Part shown: one piece after another, positions 18,019 to 26,991 of the stretch | How positions within the stretch are numbered: the first letter of the stretch is position 1 | Layout of the letters: every line of letters starts with the position of its first letter | Source: Epidermidibacterium keratini | GTDB lineage: Bacteria > Actinomycetota > Actinomycetes > Mycobacteriales > Antricoccaceae | Direction: 5' to 3' | NCBI RefSeq assembly: GCF_009834025.1 | Contig: NZ_CP047156.1 | Location: 620,001-684,000, forward strand | Length of the DNA stretch: 64,000 bases | The notes under the pieces: model-generated | Told to the model about the DNA's origin: nothing | The model's input: only the letters and a program-made list of their open reading frames with translations | Database searches by the model: none | Translations under genes and position numbers: made by a program

Positions 18019-18965
18019 CAGTCGACCAGGGTCCGGCCGGTCAGCTTCAGAAACACGTCCTCGAGTGAGGATCGGCGTACCAAGCTTGCGACGGGGTGGA
18101 TACCCGCGTTCGCAACATCTTCCAAGGTGCGTTCGCCGTCGGCGACGTAGAGCAGCACCCGGTCGGGAAGCACCTCGACGCGCTCGGCGAAACCGGCTAG
18201 CCGCTCAGCGGCCGCTTCATTGGCGTCGACTCCGAAGCGGAGCTCGGCGACCTCTCGGGTGGAGTGCTGCGCGATGAGCTGTCGCGGTGAGCCTTCGGCG
18301 ACGATCTGGCCGTGGTCCATGACTACCAGTCGGTCGCACAGCTGCTCGGCCTCGTCCATGTAGTGGGTGGTGAGCACGAGCGTGACTCCGCGCTGCTTGA
18401 GCCGATAGAGCCTGTCCCACAGCACATGTCGCGCCTGTGGGTCGAGTCCGGTTGTCGGCTCGTCGAGTAGCAGGATCTCTGGCTCGTTGATCAGTGCGCG
18501 GGCAATCGTCAGGCGCCGCTTCATGCCGCCAGAGAGTGGCTCGACCTTGTCCTTGCGGCGTTCGCTGAGCTGCGCGAAGTCCAGCAGCTCGTCAATACGC
18601 GGCGCGAGCTGCGACTTGCGCAGGCCGAAGTATCGGCCATATATATACAGGTTCTCCCACACCGTCAGCTCAGTGTCGAGGTGGTCCTGCTGCGGTACGA
18701 CGCCGAGACGGGCTCGGATCGCAGGACCCTGCTCCACGGGGTCCTGCCCGAAGATACGTAACCGGCCGTTGGTCGGCGGAGAGACAGCGGCGACCATCCG
18801 CATCGTCGAGGACTTGCCGGCACCGTTGGGACCGAGGAACCCAAAGGACTCCCCCGGACTTACGGCAAAGTCGATGCCGTCGACTGCGACAAAGTCGCCG
18901 AACGACTTGCGCAGGTTGGTCGCCTCGATCAGCGCCGTCGTCTCCGCAGGCGCTGATGTGCTCAC
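18018..18965 (-). CDS. ABC transporter ATP-binding protein (DrrA/NodI-like)
   Basis: A 315-residue ATPase. Walker A is GPNGAGKSS near 49, the signature LSGGMKRRL lies near 143, Walker B is [11 protein letters not shown] near 165, and the switch histidine is in [12 protein letters not shown]. The C-terminal 90 residues form the extra domain seen in DrrA-type exporters. It starts with a GTG whose last bases overlap the TGA of ndk (GTGA), so it is coupled to ndk. The exporter it powers is encoded by the two permease genes that follow. Confidence 0.88.
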   Translation of the reverse strand: MSTSAPAETTALIEATNLRKSFGDFVAVDGIDFAVSPGESFGFLGPNGAGKSSTMRMVAAVSPPTNGRLRIFGQDPVEQGPAIRARLGVVPQQDHLDTELTVWENLYIYGRYFGLRKSQLAPRIDELLDFAQLSERRKDKVEPLSGGMKRRLTIARALINEPEILLLDEPTTGLDPQARHVLWDRLYRLKQRGVTLVLTTHYMDEAEQLCDRLVVMDHGQIVAEGSPRQLIAQHSTREVAELRFGVDANEAAAERLAGFAERVEVLPDRVLLYVADGERTLEDVANAGIHPVASLVRRSSLEDVFLKLTGRTLVD

Positions 18966-19369
18966 AGGTCCGGGAAGAAGATCTTGGCTTCGCGGATGCC
19001 GTTTTCCGGCGAGTCCGAACCGTGGACGATGTTGCGGTTCATGACGGTGGCGAAGTCAGCACGGATGCTGCCGGGCGCGGCCTTAACCGGGTCGGTTGCG
19101 CCGGCGAGCTGGCGCCACGCGGCGACGGCGTTCTCGCCTTCGGCGACGATGGCCACCAGCGGTCCGCTGGTAATGAAGTCGACGAGGTCAGGGTAGAACG
19201 GCTTGCCCTCGTGCTCGGCGTAGTGCTGCCCTGCGGTCTCGCGATCGAGAGTGCGTAGATCCATGGCGACGATCTCGAGGCCCTTGCGTTCGATGCGGCT
19301 GATTACCTCGCCCACGATGCGGCGCTCGACGCCGTCGGGCTTGATCAGGATGAGCGTGCGCTCAGACAT
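18962..19369 (-). CDS. ndk: Nucleoside diphosphate kinase
   Basis: A 135-residue enzyme that transfers phosphate from ATP to nucleoside diphosphates through a phosphohistidine. [18 protein letters not shown] opens the protein, and the active-site His lies in [12 protein letters not shown] near 117. ATG at 19369 is preceded by GGAG. In mycobacteria ndk lies between the folC cluster and rne. That order is kept here, but with ABC exporter genes directly downstream and a Liv operon upstream. The GTGA overlap with the exporter ATPase is unusual company for ndk. Confidence 0.95.
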   Translation of the reverse strand: MSERTLILIKPDGVERRIVGEVISRIERKGLEIVAMDLRTLDRETAGQHYAEHEGKPFYPDLVDFITSGPLVAIVAEGENAVAAWRQLAGATDPVKAAPGSIRADFATVMNRNIVHGSDSPENGIREAKIFFPDL

Positions 19370-19487
19370 GCTTGGTGACTCCAGGTGGTGAGAGGTGAAC
19401 GCGGGCCGCGTGGTCGATCACATCCTACGGTCCGCCCCCTCTATGACGAGCGAGTACGTCGATGGCTCGTCCCGATATGTCGAATGC

Positions 19488-19517
19488 TTGACGGGCGACA
19501 GGAAAGCGAAATATGGT
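19488..19517 (+). promoter_or_regulatory. Sigma-A-like promoter of the Liv operon
   Basis: TTGACG at 19488 and TATGGT at 19512 with an 18-base spacer, 43 bases before livK. Both boxes fit housekeeping promoters. Confidence 0.5.
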
Positions 19518-19559
19518 CCTCTCTTAATAACGTGCTAACCGCACCCGAAGGGGCCCAGC

Positions 19560-20750
19560 ATGTCGACCTCAGCCAATCCGGTCCGATACCTCCGATCCCT
19601 TGGCGCGGCAGCGATCGCGACAAGCCTTCTCGCTCTCAGCGCGTGCAGCGGATCCGCCCTCGGCGGCGACGACAGCTCCGGCTCGGAAGGCCCAGTCAAG
19701 ATTGGGCTTCTCGTTCCTCAGTCCGGTGTCTACAAGTCGCTCGGTGACGACATGAAGGCCGGGTTCGAGGTCTACCTCGAGCAAAACGACAACCAGCTCG
19801 GCGGCCGCGAGGTCGAGGTGATCCTGGCCGATGAGGGCGAGTCACCAGACACCGGCAAGGCCGCAGCCCAGAAGCTGCTCGAGCAAGATCAGGTCGCTGC
19901 CGTGACCGGCGTCGTGAGCTCGCTGACGATGAACGCGATCGCCGACGAGTTCGCGGCGGCGCAGATCCCCCTCGTCAGCTCGAACGCCTCCCCCGTTGGC
20001 CTGGTGAAAGACTTCGTCTGGCGCACGTCCTACGAGAACGACGAGCCGGGCAAGGCGCTCGGCACCTATGTCTCCGGACTCGGCGGCGGATCGACGTACC
20101 TCATCGCCGCCGACTACCAGGCCGGCAAGGACGAGACCGGTGGCTTCAAGTCGACCTACGAGCCGGCTGGCGGCGTGATCGCCGGCGAAGGCTACACACC
20201 ATTCCCCGGTACGACGAACTTCCAGCCATATCTGGCAAACATCACCGCCTCGGGCGCGACAAACGTCTTCTCCTTCTACGCCGGCGGCGCCGCGGTCGAC
20301 TTCGTCAAGCAGTACGCCCAGTTCGGCCTCGCCGGCACCGTCAAGCACTACTCGGCCGGCTTCCTCACCGAAGGCAGCGTGCTTGAGGCTCAGGGCGAAT
20401 CGGCTCTCGGCACCTTCACCGCGATGAACTACGCGCCGGACATCGACAACGAGATCAACAAGAAGTTCGTAGAGGACTACGAGGCCAAGACCGGCCTGCA
20501 GCCGACCACCTACGCGATGGCGTCGTACGACGCAGCCAAGGTGCTCGACATGGCGATCGAGGAGGCCGGTACCGACTCGGCCGAGATCGACAAGCAGATC
20601 GCCGAGCTCGGTGAGATCGAGAGCCCGCGCGGCACCTGGGAGTTCAACGACACCAAGACTCCCAAGCAGATGTGGTACCTGCGCGAGGTGCAGATGGTCG
20701 ACGGCAAGCTGGTCAACGCCATCGTCGAAGAGCTCGGCGAGCAAGGCTAA
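19560..20750 (+). CDS. livK: Branched-chain amino acid ABC transporter, substrate-binding lipoprotein
   Basis: A 396-residue periplasmic-binding-type protein (type I fold). The signal ends in the lipobox LLALSAC, giving a lipidated Cys near residue 29. The mature part begins with VKIGLLVPQSGVYKSLGDDMKAG, the Peripla_BP_6 opening, and contains GEGYTPFPGTTNFQPYL near residue 210. Such proteins bind leucine, isoleucine, valine, amides or urea; the ligand here is not certain. The two permeases and two ATPases of a full HAAT system follow in the same direction. Confidence 0.88.
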   Translation: MSTSANPVRYLRSLGAAAIATSLLALSACSGSALGGDDSSGSEGPVKIGLLVPQSGVYKSLGDDMKAGFEVYLEQNDNQLGGREVEVILADEGESPDTGKAAAQKLLEQDQVAAVTGVVSSLTMNAIADEFAAAQIPLVSSNASPVGLVKDFVWRTSYENDEPGKALGTYVSGLGGGSTYLIAADYQAGKDETGGFKSTYEPAGGVIAGEGYTPFPGTTNFQPYLANITASGATNVFSFYAGGAAVDFVKQYAQFGLAGTVKHYSAGFLTEGSVLEAQGESALGTFTAMNYAPDIDNEINKKFVEDYEAKTGLQPTTYAMASYDAAKVLDMAIEEAGTDSAEIDKQIAELGEIESPRGTWEFNDTKTPKQMWYLREVQMVDGKLVNAIVEELGEQG

Positions 20751-20781
20751 CGCACCGACAACGAAGACGAGGCTTCTCAAC

Positions 20782-21663
20782 GTGCCGAGCTGGCTCGACA
20801 ACAACATCGTCAGCGTCGTCGACGGCGTCGCCTACGGACTGCTCCTCTTCACACTCGCGGTCGGGCTGTCACTCGTCTTCGGGATGATGGACGTCCTCAA
20901 CCTCGCGCACGGCACCCTCTTCCTGGTCGGCGCCTACATGGCCTACCGGTTCTCCGACGGCTCGTGGGGTGGGTTGATCCTCGCGCTGATCGTCGGTGTC
21001 GGGCTCGGTGCAGTGGGCGGTGTCGTACTCGCCGCGATGACAGCACCACTGTCGACACGAGGGCACCTGGACCAAGCGGCGCTCACGCTCGGCATCTCGT
21101 TGATCGGCGCAGAAGTTCTCATCATGATCTTCGGTGCCGAGGTGCTGCCCACCCGTCCACCGGCCGCGCTGGACTTTTCGATCTCGATCTTCGGACATCC
21201 CTACCCCGTCTACCGACTCGTCTTCATCGCAGTCGCCGGGCTCCTCGCCCTCACCGTGTATCTCGTCTTCAACCGCACGTCGCTCGGGGCGCTCGTGCGC
21301 GCCACGGTGGCCGACCGCGACATGGTGCGCGCGATGGGCATCGACACCCGCAAGGTCCTCTTTGGCGTCTTTGCCTTCGGCGCCGCGCTTGCCGCGTTCG
21401 GCGGCGTACTCGGCGCCCCAATCCGTCCGCCTGGACCGGGCGTTGACGAGCAGGTGCTCGTGCTCTCGCTCGTAGTCGTGGTCGTCGGCGGTCTCGGCTC
21501 GGTACAGGGTGCCCTCGTGGGGGCGTTGCTTATCGGCCAGGTGCAGACGCTCGGCGTCGCGCTCGTCCCGCAGTACGCCTCCTTCCTGCTCTTCGGCGCG
21601 ATGCTCGCCGTGCTCGTCTGGCGCCCCGCAGGCTTGTGGTCGCTCGTAGGGAGGCGCACATGA
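20782..21663 (+). CDS. livH: Branched-chain amino acid ABC transporter permease LivH
   Basis: A 293-residue permease with about eight helices. It has the LivH signature GVAYGLLLFTLAVGLSLVFGMMDVLNLAHG at residues 16-45 and a late GGLGSVQGALVGALLIG loop that contacts the ATPase. The start is the GTG at 20782, 30 bases after livK and preceded by GAGG. It overlaps livM by four bases (ATGA). Confidence 0.9.
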   Translation: MPSWLDNNIVSVVDGVAYGLLLFTLAVGLSLVFGMMDVLNLAHGTLFLVGAYMAYRFSDGSWGGLILALIVGVGLGAVGGVVLAAMTAPLSTRGHLDQAALTLGISLIGAEVLIMIFGAEVLPTRPPAALDFSISIFGHPYPVYRLVFIAVAGLLALTVYLVFNRTSLGALVRATVADRDMVRAMGIDTRKVLFGVFAFGAALAAFGGVLGAPIRPPGPGVDEQVLVLSLVVVVVGGLGSVQGALVGALLIGQVQTLGVALVPQYASFLLFGAMLAVLVWRPAGLWSLVGRRT

Positions 21664-22706
21664 GGTGGCGCATCGTCGCGGCCGTCGCCGCTGTCGCCGT
21701 ACTGCTCGCCGTGCCGTTTTCCGTTGGCACGTACGCCGTCTCAACGTGGTCCAACGCGCTGACCTTCGCGGTCCTCGCCATGAGCGTCAACCTGCTGACG
21801 GGGATCGCCGGACTGCCGACACTCGGACAGGCCGCCTACTTCGGCGCCGGCGGGTACGCCGCTGCACTGGTCGCGCTCAACGTCAGCGAGCTCGGCCCCG
21901 TGCAGCTGGTGGCAGGTGGCCTGGTCGGTGCCGCACTTGCCGCGGTCACCGGCCCAGCGGCGATCCGCGCTCGTGGCGTCGCGTTCTTGATGATCACCCT
22001 CGCGATCGGCGAGCTGGCGTACGTCGCCGCCGGCCAGCTGAGCGGGATCACCCGCGGCACCGACGGCATCTCCGGCATCCCCGCCGTCGTACCGCTTCCC
22101 GGGATGGAGCCGCTGGCTAACAAGGGCATCCTCTACTACTACGTGCTCGCGGTCGTCATCCTCGTTTTCATCGCGATCGCCGTGCTGCTGCGGTCGCCGT
22201 TCGGCGCCTCGCTGCGCGGGTTGCGCGACAACGAAGACCGGCTCCGCGCAGTCGGCTACCGGCCCACGGCCTACGCGTACGGCGCCTACGTGATCGCCGG
22301 TGGCATCGCGGGCATTGGCGGATCGCTGCTTGTCACCACCGAACGTTTCATCGCGCCGGGAGACCTTGGCTTCGACATCGCCGCACTCGCGCTCCTCGCG
22401 GTGATCCTCGGTGGCGTCGGCTCGATGTGGGGCGCTTGCGTAGGCGCGATCGTGGTCATCTTCGTGCGCGACTACGTCGGCTCGTCGCTGTCAGGATCAC
22501 TCGCCGGCCACGGTCCACTGCTGCTAGGCATCCTTTTCGTACTGGTCATCTATCTGCTGCCGCGCGGCATCGCCGGTGGCATCCGCCTCCCTCGACGCCA
22601 GCGCAACCGACCTGCTGGCGACCGCGACGGGCACGACCCCAGCGATGATCGTGACGGTCCCGAGCCAGGCGACGGCGTGACCGACGAAAAGCGGGTGGGC
22701 GTATGA
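21660..22706 (+). CDS. livM: Branched-chain amino acid ABC transporter permease LivM
   Basis: A 348-residue permease with about nine helices. The family blocks LAMSVNLLTGIAGLPTLGQAAYFG near 40 and LRDNEDRLRAVGYRPTAYAY near 195 are clear, as is GGVGSMWGACVGA near 250. It overlaps both neighbours by four bases. The cytoplasmic tail is Arg/Asp/Gly-rich and low in complexity. Confidence 0.9.
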   Translation: MRWRIVAAVAAVAVLLAVPFSVGTYAVSTWSNALTFAVLAMSVNLLTGIAGLPTLGQAAYFGAGGYAAALVALNVSELGPVQLVAGGLVGAALAAVTGPAAIRARGVAFLMITLAIGELAYVAAGQLSGITRGTDGISGIPAVVPLPGMEPLANKGILYYYVLAVVILVFIAIAVLLRSPFGASLRGLRDNEDRLRAVGYRPTAYAYGAYVIAGGIAGIGGSLLVTTERFIAPGDLGFDIAALALLAVILGGVGSMWGACVGAIVVIFVRDYVGSSLSGSLAGHGPLLLGILFVLVIYLLPRGIAGGIRLPRRQRNRPAGDRDGHDPSDDRDGPEPGDGVTDEKRVGV

Positions 22707-23479
22707 GCGAGGTAGCCCTGCAGCTCGACGGCGTGAGCCGACACTTTGGTGCGCTTAAGGCGGTCGACGAGATCAGCATCGCTGTACCCTCGGGATCGCG
22801 GCATGCCGTCATCGGTCCTAACGGAGCCGGAAAGTCGACGCTCTTTGCCGTCATCGCAGGCACGTTGAGTCCGACGGCCGGACGCATTGCGCTTGGCGCC
22901 GACGACATCACCTCGATGCCAGAGCACCGGCGAGCGGCCCGCGGACTCGTGCGAACTTTCCAGCATTCGTCGTTGTTCTTGCGTGCGAGCGCCCTGCAAA
23001 ACGTGCAGCTTGCGGTGCAGCGCCAGCAAGGGTTGCACCGGTGGCTGATCCCCCGGCCTCGACGTACCGCCGCGGCTGCCGCGCGCTCAATGCAGCTCCT
23101 TGAGTCGGTCGGATTGGCCGACCGGCACGCACAGACCGCCGGTGCGCTCTCGCACGGAGAACGGCGCCAGCTCGAAGTCGCCGTCGCGCTGGGCGCCGAC
23201 CCGTCGGTGCTGCTGCTCGACGAGCCGGCGGCCGGAATGTCAGCGAGTGAGACCGCACGCTTCAAGGAGCTCGTGCTCAGCCTTCCGTCAGACATGACAA
23301 TTTTGCTGGTCGAGCACGACCTCGATCTCGTGTTTGGCCTTGCCGATCGAGTGAGCGTGCTGCACCTCGGACGCCACCTCTTTACCGGTACGCCGCAGGA
23401 GGTCCGGGCCAACGACGACGTGCAACGGGCCTACCTCGGCACCGCCGACACCAGCGAGCTTTTCCCGGGAGCTTTGTAA
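22703..23479 (+). CDS. livG: Branched-chain amino acid ABC transporter ATPase LivG
   Basis: A 258-residue ATPase: Walker [10 protein letters not shown] near 36, signature LSHGERRQLEVA near 150 and Walker B VLLLDEPAAGMS near 172. The LivG-specific GLVRTFQHSSLF follows the Q-loop. The signature has SHGE instead of SGGQ, which is normal for LivG. It is translationally coupled at both ends (ATGA and TAATG). Confidence 0.9.
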   Translation: MSEVALQLDGVSRHFGALKAVDEISIAVPSGSRHAVIGPNGAGKSTLFAVIAGTLSPTAGRIALGADDITSMPEHRRAARGLVRTFQHSSLFLRASALQNVQLAVQRQQGLHRWLIPRPRRTAAAAARSMQLLESVGLADRHAQTAGALSHGERRQLEVAVALGADPSVLLLDEPAAGMSASETARFKELVLSLPSDMTILLVEHDLDLVFGLADRVSVLHLGRHLFTGTPQEVRANDDVQRAYLGTADTSELFPGAL

Positions 23480-24183
23480 TGAACAATGCGCTCGAAGTCA
23501 GCGAACTGAGTGCGGGGTATGACCGCAGCCAGGTGCTGTTTGACGTGTCGCTACAGGTGCCCAGCGGACAGGTGCTCGCGCTGCTCGGGCGCAACGGCGT
23601 CGGCAAGTCGACCCTCGTCAACGCCGTTGCCGGGTTGGTGCGGCCGACGTCGGGATCGGTGCGCATCTTTGGCACCGAGACCGCGGGCGATCGCATCGAC
23701 CGGATCGCCAAGCGCGGCGTCGGACTCGTGCCGCAGGGCCGCCGCGTCTTCGCGCCGCTGACCGTCGCCGAGCACCTGCAGATCGCCGAGCGTGCGGGAC
23801 GCAAGGGCGAGTGGACCCGCGATCGCGTCGTCGATCTGCTCCCGCGCCTCGGCGAGCGCCTGGGCAACCGCGGCGACCAGCTCTCCGGCGGCGAACAGCA
23901 GATGCTCGCGATCGCGCGGGCCCTGCTGACCAACCCGACGCTCATGCTGCTCGATGAACCGTCTGACGGCCTGGCGCCCTCGATCGTCACGCAGGTGGGC
24001 GAGGTTGTCCGGGAGCTATGCGCGACCGGCATCTCGGTGCTGCTCGTCGAGCAGGACCTGCACCTTGCGTTCTCGGTTGCCGACCGGGTCGTCGTACTCG
24101 ACAAGGGCACCGTCCGCCTCGACACGACGCTCGAGGACTTCCGCTCCGATCACGTCCGCGCTCGCGCCCTGCTCGGCGTCTAA
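23479..24183 (+). CDS. livF: Branched-chain amino acid ABC transporter ATPase LivF
   Basis: A 234-residue ATPase: Walker A GRNGVGKST near 37, the LivF-type GVGLVPQGRRVFAPLTVAEHL, signature LSGGEQQML near 135 and Walker B LMLLDEPSDGLAP. It is the last gene of the Liv operon, followed by a tandem 21-nt repeat array and a convergent MaoC-like gene. Confidence 0.9.
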   Translation: MNNALEVSELSAGYDRSQVLFDVSLQVPSGQVLALLGRNGVGKSTLVNAVAGLVRPTSGSVRIFGTETAGDRIDRIAKRGVGLVPQGRRVFAPLTVAEHLQIAERAGRKGEWTRDRVVDLLPRLGERLGNRGDQLSGGEQQMLAIARALLTNPTLMLLDEPSDGLAPSIVTQVGEVVRELCATGISVLLVEQDLHLAFSVADRVVVLDKGTVRLDTTLEDFRSDHVRARALLGV

Positions 24184-24194
24184 CCGCAACATTC

Positions 24195-24257
24195 ATTCCG
24201 CAGATCCGAGCGCTAATTCCGCCGATCCGAGCGTTATTTCCGCAGATCCGAACGTTA
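24195..24257. repeat. Three head-to-tail copies of a 21-nt repeat
   Basis: The copies begin at 24195, 24216 and 24237 and read ATTCCGCAGATCCGAGCGCTA, with 2-3 changes in each later copy (the core TCCG-CxGATCCGA-CG-TA is kept). They fill the gap between the convergent livF and MaoC genes. There are no spacers, so this is not a CRISPR array. Confidence 0.75.
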
Positions 24258-24260
24258 CTG

Positions 24261-24749
24261 TCAGGAATCTGCCTCATCGGGGCGTTTGCGCACCAGATAG
24301 CGGTGTTCGCCGTCCATGACGAGTACGCCGTCCTGGTTGTGGATGCTGACCGCGACCACGACGACGCCGGTGCTCGAGCCAGCAATGAGCTCGGTGATCT
24401 CCAGCCACGGGTAGAGGGTGTCGTCGGCGTACACCGGAGCGAGGAAGCGCGAGGACTGCTCTAGAAACGCGACGAGCGAGTCGCCAAGCACATGCGGGAA
24501 CACGCCGGCGCCGGCTGCCGCTTGCGCTGCGACCTGCAGCCCGTGCGCGAGCAGGTCCCGGTGCCCCCGCGCCTGGCAATACGGCCGGTCGTAGTGGATC
24601 GGGTGGTTGTCACCGCTTGCGAGCTGGAACGCCGAAAACAGCGCCGGGGTCTGCGTGCGCGACGGAATGTAGAACCGCTCCCCCACAATCAGATCTTCGA
24701 AGTACGACGGTTCGGCGTAGCGGTGAGCGGCGGGATCGAAATCGGTCAT
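24261..24749 (-). CDS. MaoC-like hotdog dehydratase family protein
   Basis: A 162-residue single hotdog domain of the MaoC family. The hydratase motif ASGDNHPIHYD (residues 44-54) carries the D and H expected for (R)-enoyl-CoA hydratases, and AHGLQVAAQA follows. It is divergent from a thioesterase gene 55 bases away. It may hydrate an acyl-CoA; the substrate is unknown. Confidence 0.75.
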   Translation of the reverse strand: MTDFDPAAHRYAEPSYFEDLIVGERFYIPSRTQTPALFSAFQLASGDNHPIHYDRPYCQARGHRDLLAHGLQVAAQAAAGAGVFPHVLGDSLVAFLEQSSRFLAPVYADDTLYPWLEITELIAGSSTGVVVVAVSIHNQDGVLVMDGEHRYLVRKRPDEADS

Positions 24750-24792
24750 GGCGGCGATTGTGCCAAGGTCGCATCCAGTTGATGCAACGCGT

Positions 24793-24798
24793 TAGCGT
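24793..24798 (+). promoter_or_regulatory. -10 box of the leaderless FlK-like thioesterase gene
   Basis: TAGCGT, six bases, then ATG. There is no Shine-Dalgarno. Confidence 0.5.
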
Positions 24799-24804
24799 CG
24801 AGCC

Positions 24805-25185
24805 ATGACGGTAGAAGTAGGACTGGCAGCACAGATCGAGATCGTCGTCGGCGCAGCCGACACCGCCGCCGCGCTCGGCAGCGGTGACCTCCAGGTGCTG
24901 GGAACGCCGCGCGTGCTCGCGCTCGCCGAGCAGGCGACCGTGCGCGCGGTGTCCGGCGTACTCGACGACACCGAGACGACAGTGGGCATCGAGGTCGCAC
25001 TACAGCACCTGCGCGCCAGCCTCGTGGGTGCACGCATCACCGTTGACGCGACGGTGACCGCCGCGCAGGAGCGCCGACTGACGTTTGAGGTCAATGCGCG
25101 TGACGGCGATCAGGTGGTGGCGCAAGGAACGGTCGTGCGCATGGTGGTCGACACAGAGCGGTTCCTCGCGCGCGCAGGTAGCTGA
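24805..25185 (+). CDS. FlK-like (fluoroacetyl-CoA thioesterase fold) thioesterase
   Basis: A 126-residue hotdog protein. It resembles Streptomyces cattleya FlK, recalled from memory, in the middle segment GTPRVLALAEQATVRAV and in LQHLRASLVGARITV. Thr34, Glu42 and His68 occur with the same spacing as the FlK catalytic residues Thr42, Glu50 and His76. FlK hydrolyses fluoroacetyl-CoA, but most homologs in non-fluorinating bacteria have unknown substrates, and the FlK gate residues cannot be judged here. The ATG at 24805 has a TAGCGT box six bases upstream and no Shine-Dalgarno. It is divergent from the MaoC-like gene, hinting at shared acyl-CoA chemistry. Confidence 0.7.
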   Translation: MTVEVGLAAQIEIVVGAADTAAALGSGDLQVLGTPRVLALAEQATVRAVSGVLDDTETTVGIEVALQHLRASLVGARITVDATVTAAQERRLTFEVNARDGDQVVAQGTVVRMVVDTERFLARAGS

Positions 25186-25193
25186 CGAACCGG

Positions 25194-25589
25194 CTAGAGG
25201 GATGGCCTGGCGCGCAGGTCGCGATGCAGGCGCCCGGCCGCCAGCCACAGGCCGCCGAAGATAACGCCGAGCACAAACATCGCCCAGGTAAAGAAGCCCA
25301 GCAGGAAGACGGCCACCTGTAGCACCCAGCCTGCGGCGTACGCCCAGGGCTTCGTGATGAACGCACACAACGCAATGAGACCGGCGATCACCACAAGGAT
25401 CGCGGCCAGCCGAAAGCCGGTCAGGCCCACCCCGATGCGGCTGATAGTGGCGGGTACGAGAAGTACGACGACCGCCTCGAGGATCAGCAGCACCGAGTAG
25501 ATGCCGCGCATCGACTTCTCCAGGCGCACCTTGTCGACCGGCGGCAGCCCGCGTGGCTCGCTGGCGCCAGCGCCCGAAACGTCAGTCAT
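25194..25589 (-). CDS. DUF4233 membrane protein
   Basis: A 131-residue protein with four membrane helices after a short cytoplasmic lead (LEKSMRGIYSVLLILEAVVVLL). DUF4233 proteins follow folC in mycobacteria and most actinobacteria (Rv2446c is the M. tuberculosis example) and have no known function. The ATG at 25589 lies inside folC and overlaps its end by 8 bases, so the two are coupled. Confidence 0.85.
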   Translation of the reverse strand: MTDVSGAGASEPRGLPPVDKVRLEKSMRGIYSVLLILEAVVVLLVPATISRIGVGLTGFRLAAILVVIAGLIALCAFITKPWAYAAGWVLQVAVFLLGFFTWAMFVLGVIFGGLWLAAGRLHRDLRARPSL

Positions 25590-26991
25590 CGCGCTCCCAC
25601 GGTTTGGGCTTGTCGAGCCCGAACAGCAGCCGCGCATCGCCTGCGGTATAGACCGAACCGGTGATGAGTACGCCGGCTCCACTGAAGTGCTCCTGATCCT
25701 CGGCGAGCGTCACGGCGGTCTCGATCGCATCCGGCAGCACGGGCTCGACGGTGACTCGGTCAGGTCCGAAGTACTCGACGGCGATCCGAGCGACCCGGTC
25801 GATGTCGCGCGAGCGCGGCGAGTTGTTCGTGCTCACCACGATCTCGTCGAGCACCGGCTCGAGCAGCTCGATCATCCCTTCGATGTCCTTGTCGGTGGAG
25901 AAGGCGACAACTCCTACCAGGCGGGAGAAGTCGAACGCCTCCTGCACCGCCTCGAGGCTCGCCCGCATCCCGGCCGGGTTGTGCGCGGAGTCGATGAGCG
26001 TTGTCGGCGAGGTGCGCACGATCTCCAGGCGGCCCGGCGTCGCCATGTCCGCGAACGCCTCGCGCACGGCATCCTCGGGCAGCGAGCGATCTTCACCGAA
26101 GAAGGCTTCAACCGCAGCAACGGCGCACGCGGCGTTTGCCGCCTGGTGTACGCCGAACGCCGGCAGCATCAGGTCGTCGTACCTCGCGTGCAGCCCCTGG
26201 ATCGACAGCTGCTGGCCGCCGACAGCGACGTGGCGTCCAACGACGCCGAACTCGACGCCCTCACGCGCGGCGACCGCGCCGACCTCGGCGCAGCGCGCGA
26301 GCAAGACCTCCGCGGCCTCCTGCTCTTGCGCGGCGAGGATCGCGGTCGACCCGGCCTTGATGATGCCGGCCTTCTCCGCGGCGATCGCGGCGATGTTGTC
26401 GCCGAGGTAGCTGGCGTGGTCGATCGCGATCGGGGTGACGACTGCGACCGTGCCGTCGGCGACGTTGGTGGCATCCCACGCGCCGCCCATGCCAACCTCG
26501 ATGATCGCGACATCTACTGGGGCATCGGCAAAAGCGGCGTAGGCCATCGCCGTCAGCGCCTCGAAGAACGACACCGGCACGACCTGCTGGCCCTCGGGAA
26601 TCCCGATCCCGTCGTCGACGAGCTGCAGGTACGGCGCGACCTCTTCGTAGAGCTCGACGAACCGCTCCTCGCGGATCGGCTTGCCGTCCAGGCAGATGCG
26701 TTCGCGGACGTTTTGCAGGTGCGGGCTGGTGAAGCGTCCGGTTCGCAGCCCCATCGCTCGGAAGAGGTCATCGATCATCCGCGCCGTCGACGACTTTCCA
26801 TTGGTACCAGTGATGTGTACGACGGGAAACGTCGTCTGCGGCTCGCCCATCAGGTCCATGAGCGCGCGCATGCGGTCCAGCGACGGCTCGATGCGGGTCT
26901 CCGGCCAGCGCTGCTGCAGCTGCGCGTCGACCGCCGCTACGGTCGACGCGTCCCCGCCGGCTGCCTCAGCCTTACCACGCCGGGCGCTCAC
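25582..26991 (-). CDS. folC: Folylpolyglutamate synthase / dihydrofolate synthase
   Basis: A 469-residue Mur-ligase family enzyme adding glutamate to folates. The P-loop is HITGTNGKSSTARMI near 60-74, and RTGRFTSPHLQNVRERI follows. MGGAWDATNV and the DSAHNPAGM block near 345 match FolC. It starts with a GTG overlapping the TGA of valS (GTGA), in the conserved order valS-folC-DUF4233. Confidence 0.93.
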   Translation of the reverse strand: MSARRGKAEAAGGDASTVAAVDAQLQQRWPETRIEPSLDRMRALMDLMGEPQTTFPVVHITGTNGKSSTARMIDDLFRAMGLRTGRFTSPHLQNVRERICLDGKPIREERFVELYEEVAPYLQLVDDGIGIPEGQQVVPVSFFEALTAMAYAAFADAPVDVAIIEVGMGGAWDATNVADGTVAVVTPIAIDHASYLGDNIAAIAAEKAGIIKAGSTAILAAQEQEAAEVLLARCAEVGAVAAREGVEFGVVGRHVAVGGQQLSIQGLHARYDDLMLPAFGVHQAANAACAVAAVEAFFGEDRSLPEDAVREAFADMATPGRLEIVRTSPTTLIDSAHNPAGMRASLEAVQEAFDFSRLVGVVAFSTDKDIEGMIELLEPVLDEIVVSTNNSPRSRDIDRVARIAVEYFGPDRVTVEPVLPDAIETAVTLAEDQEHFSGAGVLITGSVYTAGDARLLFGLDKPKPWERDD

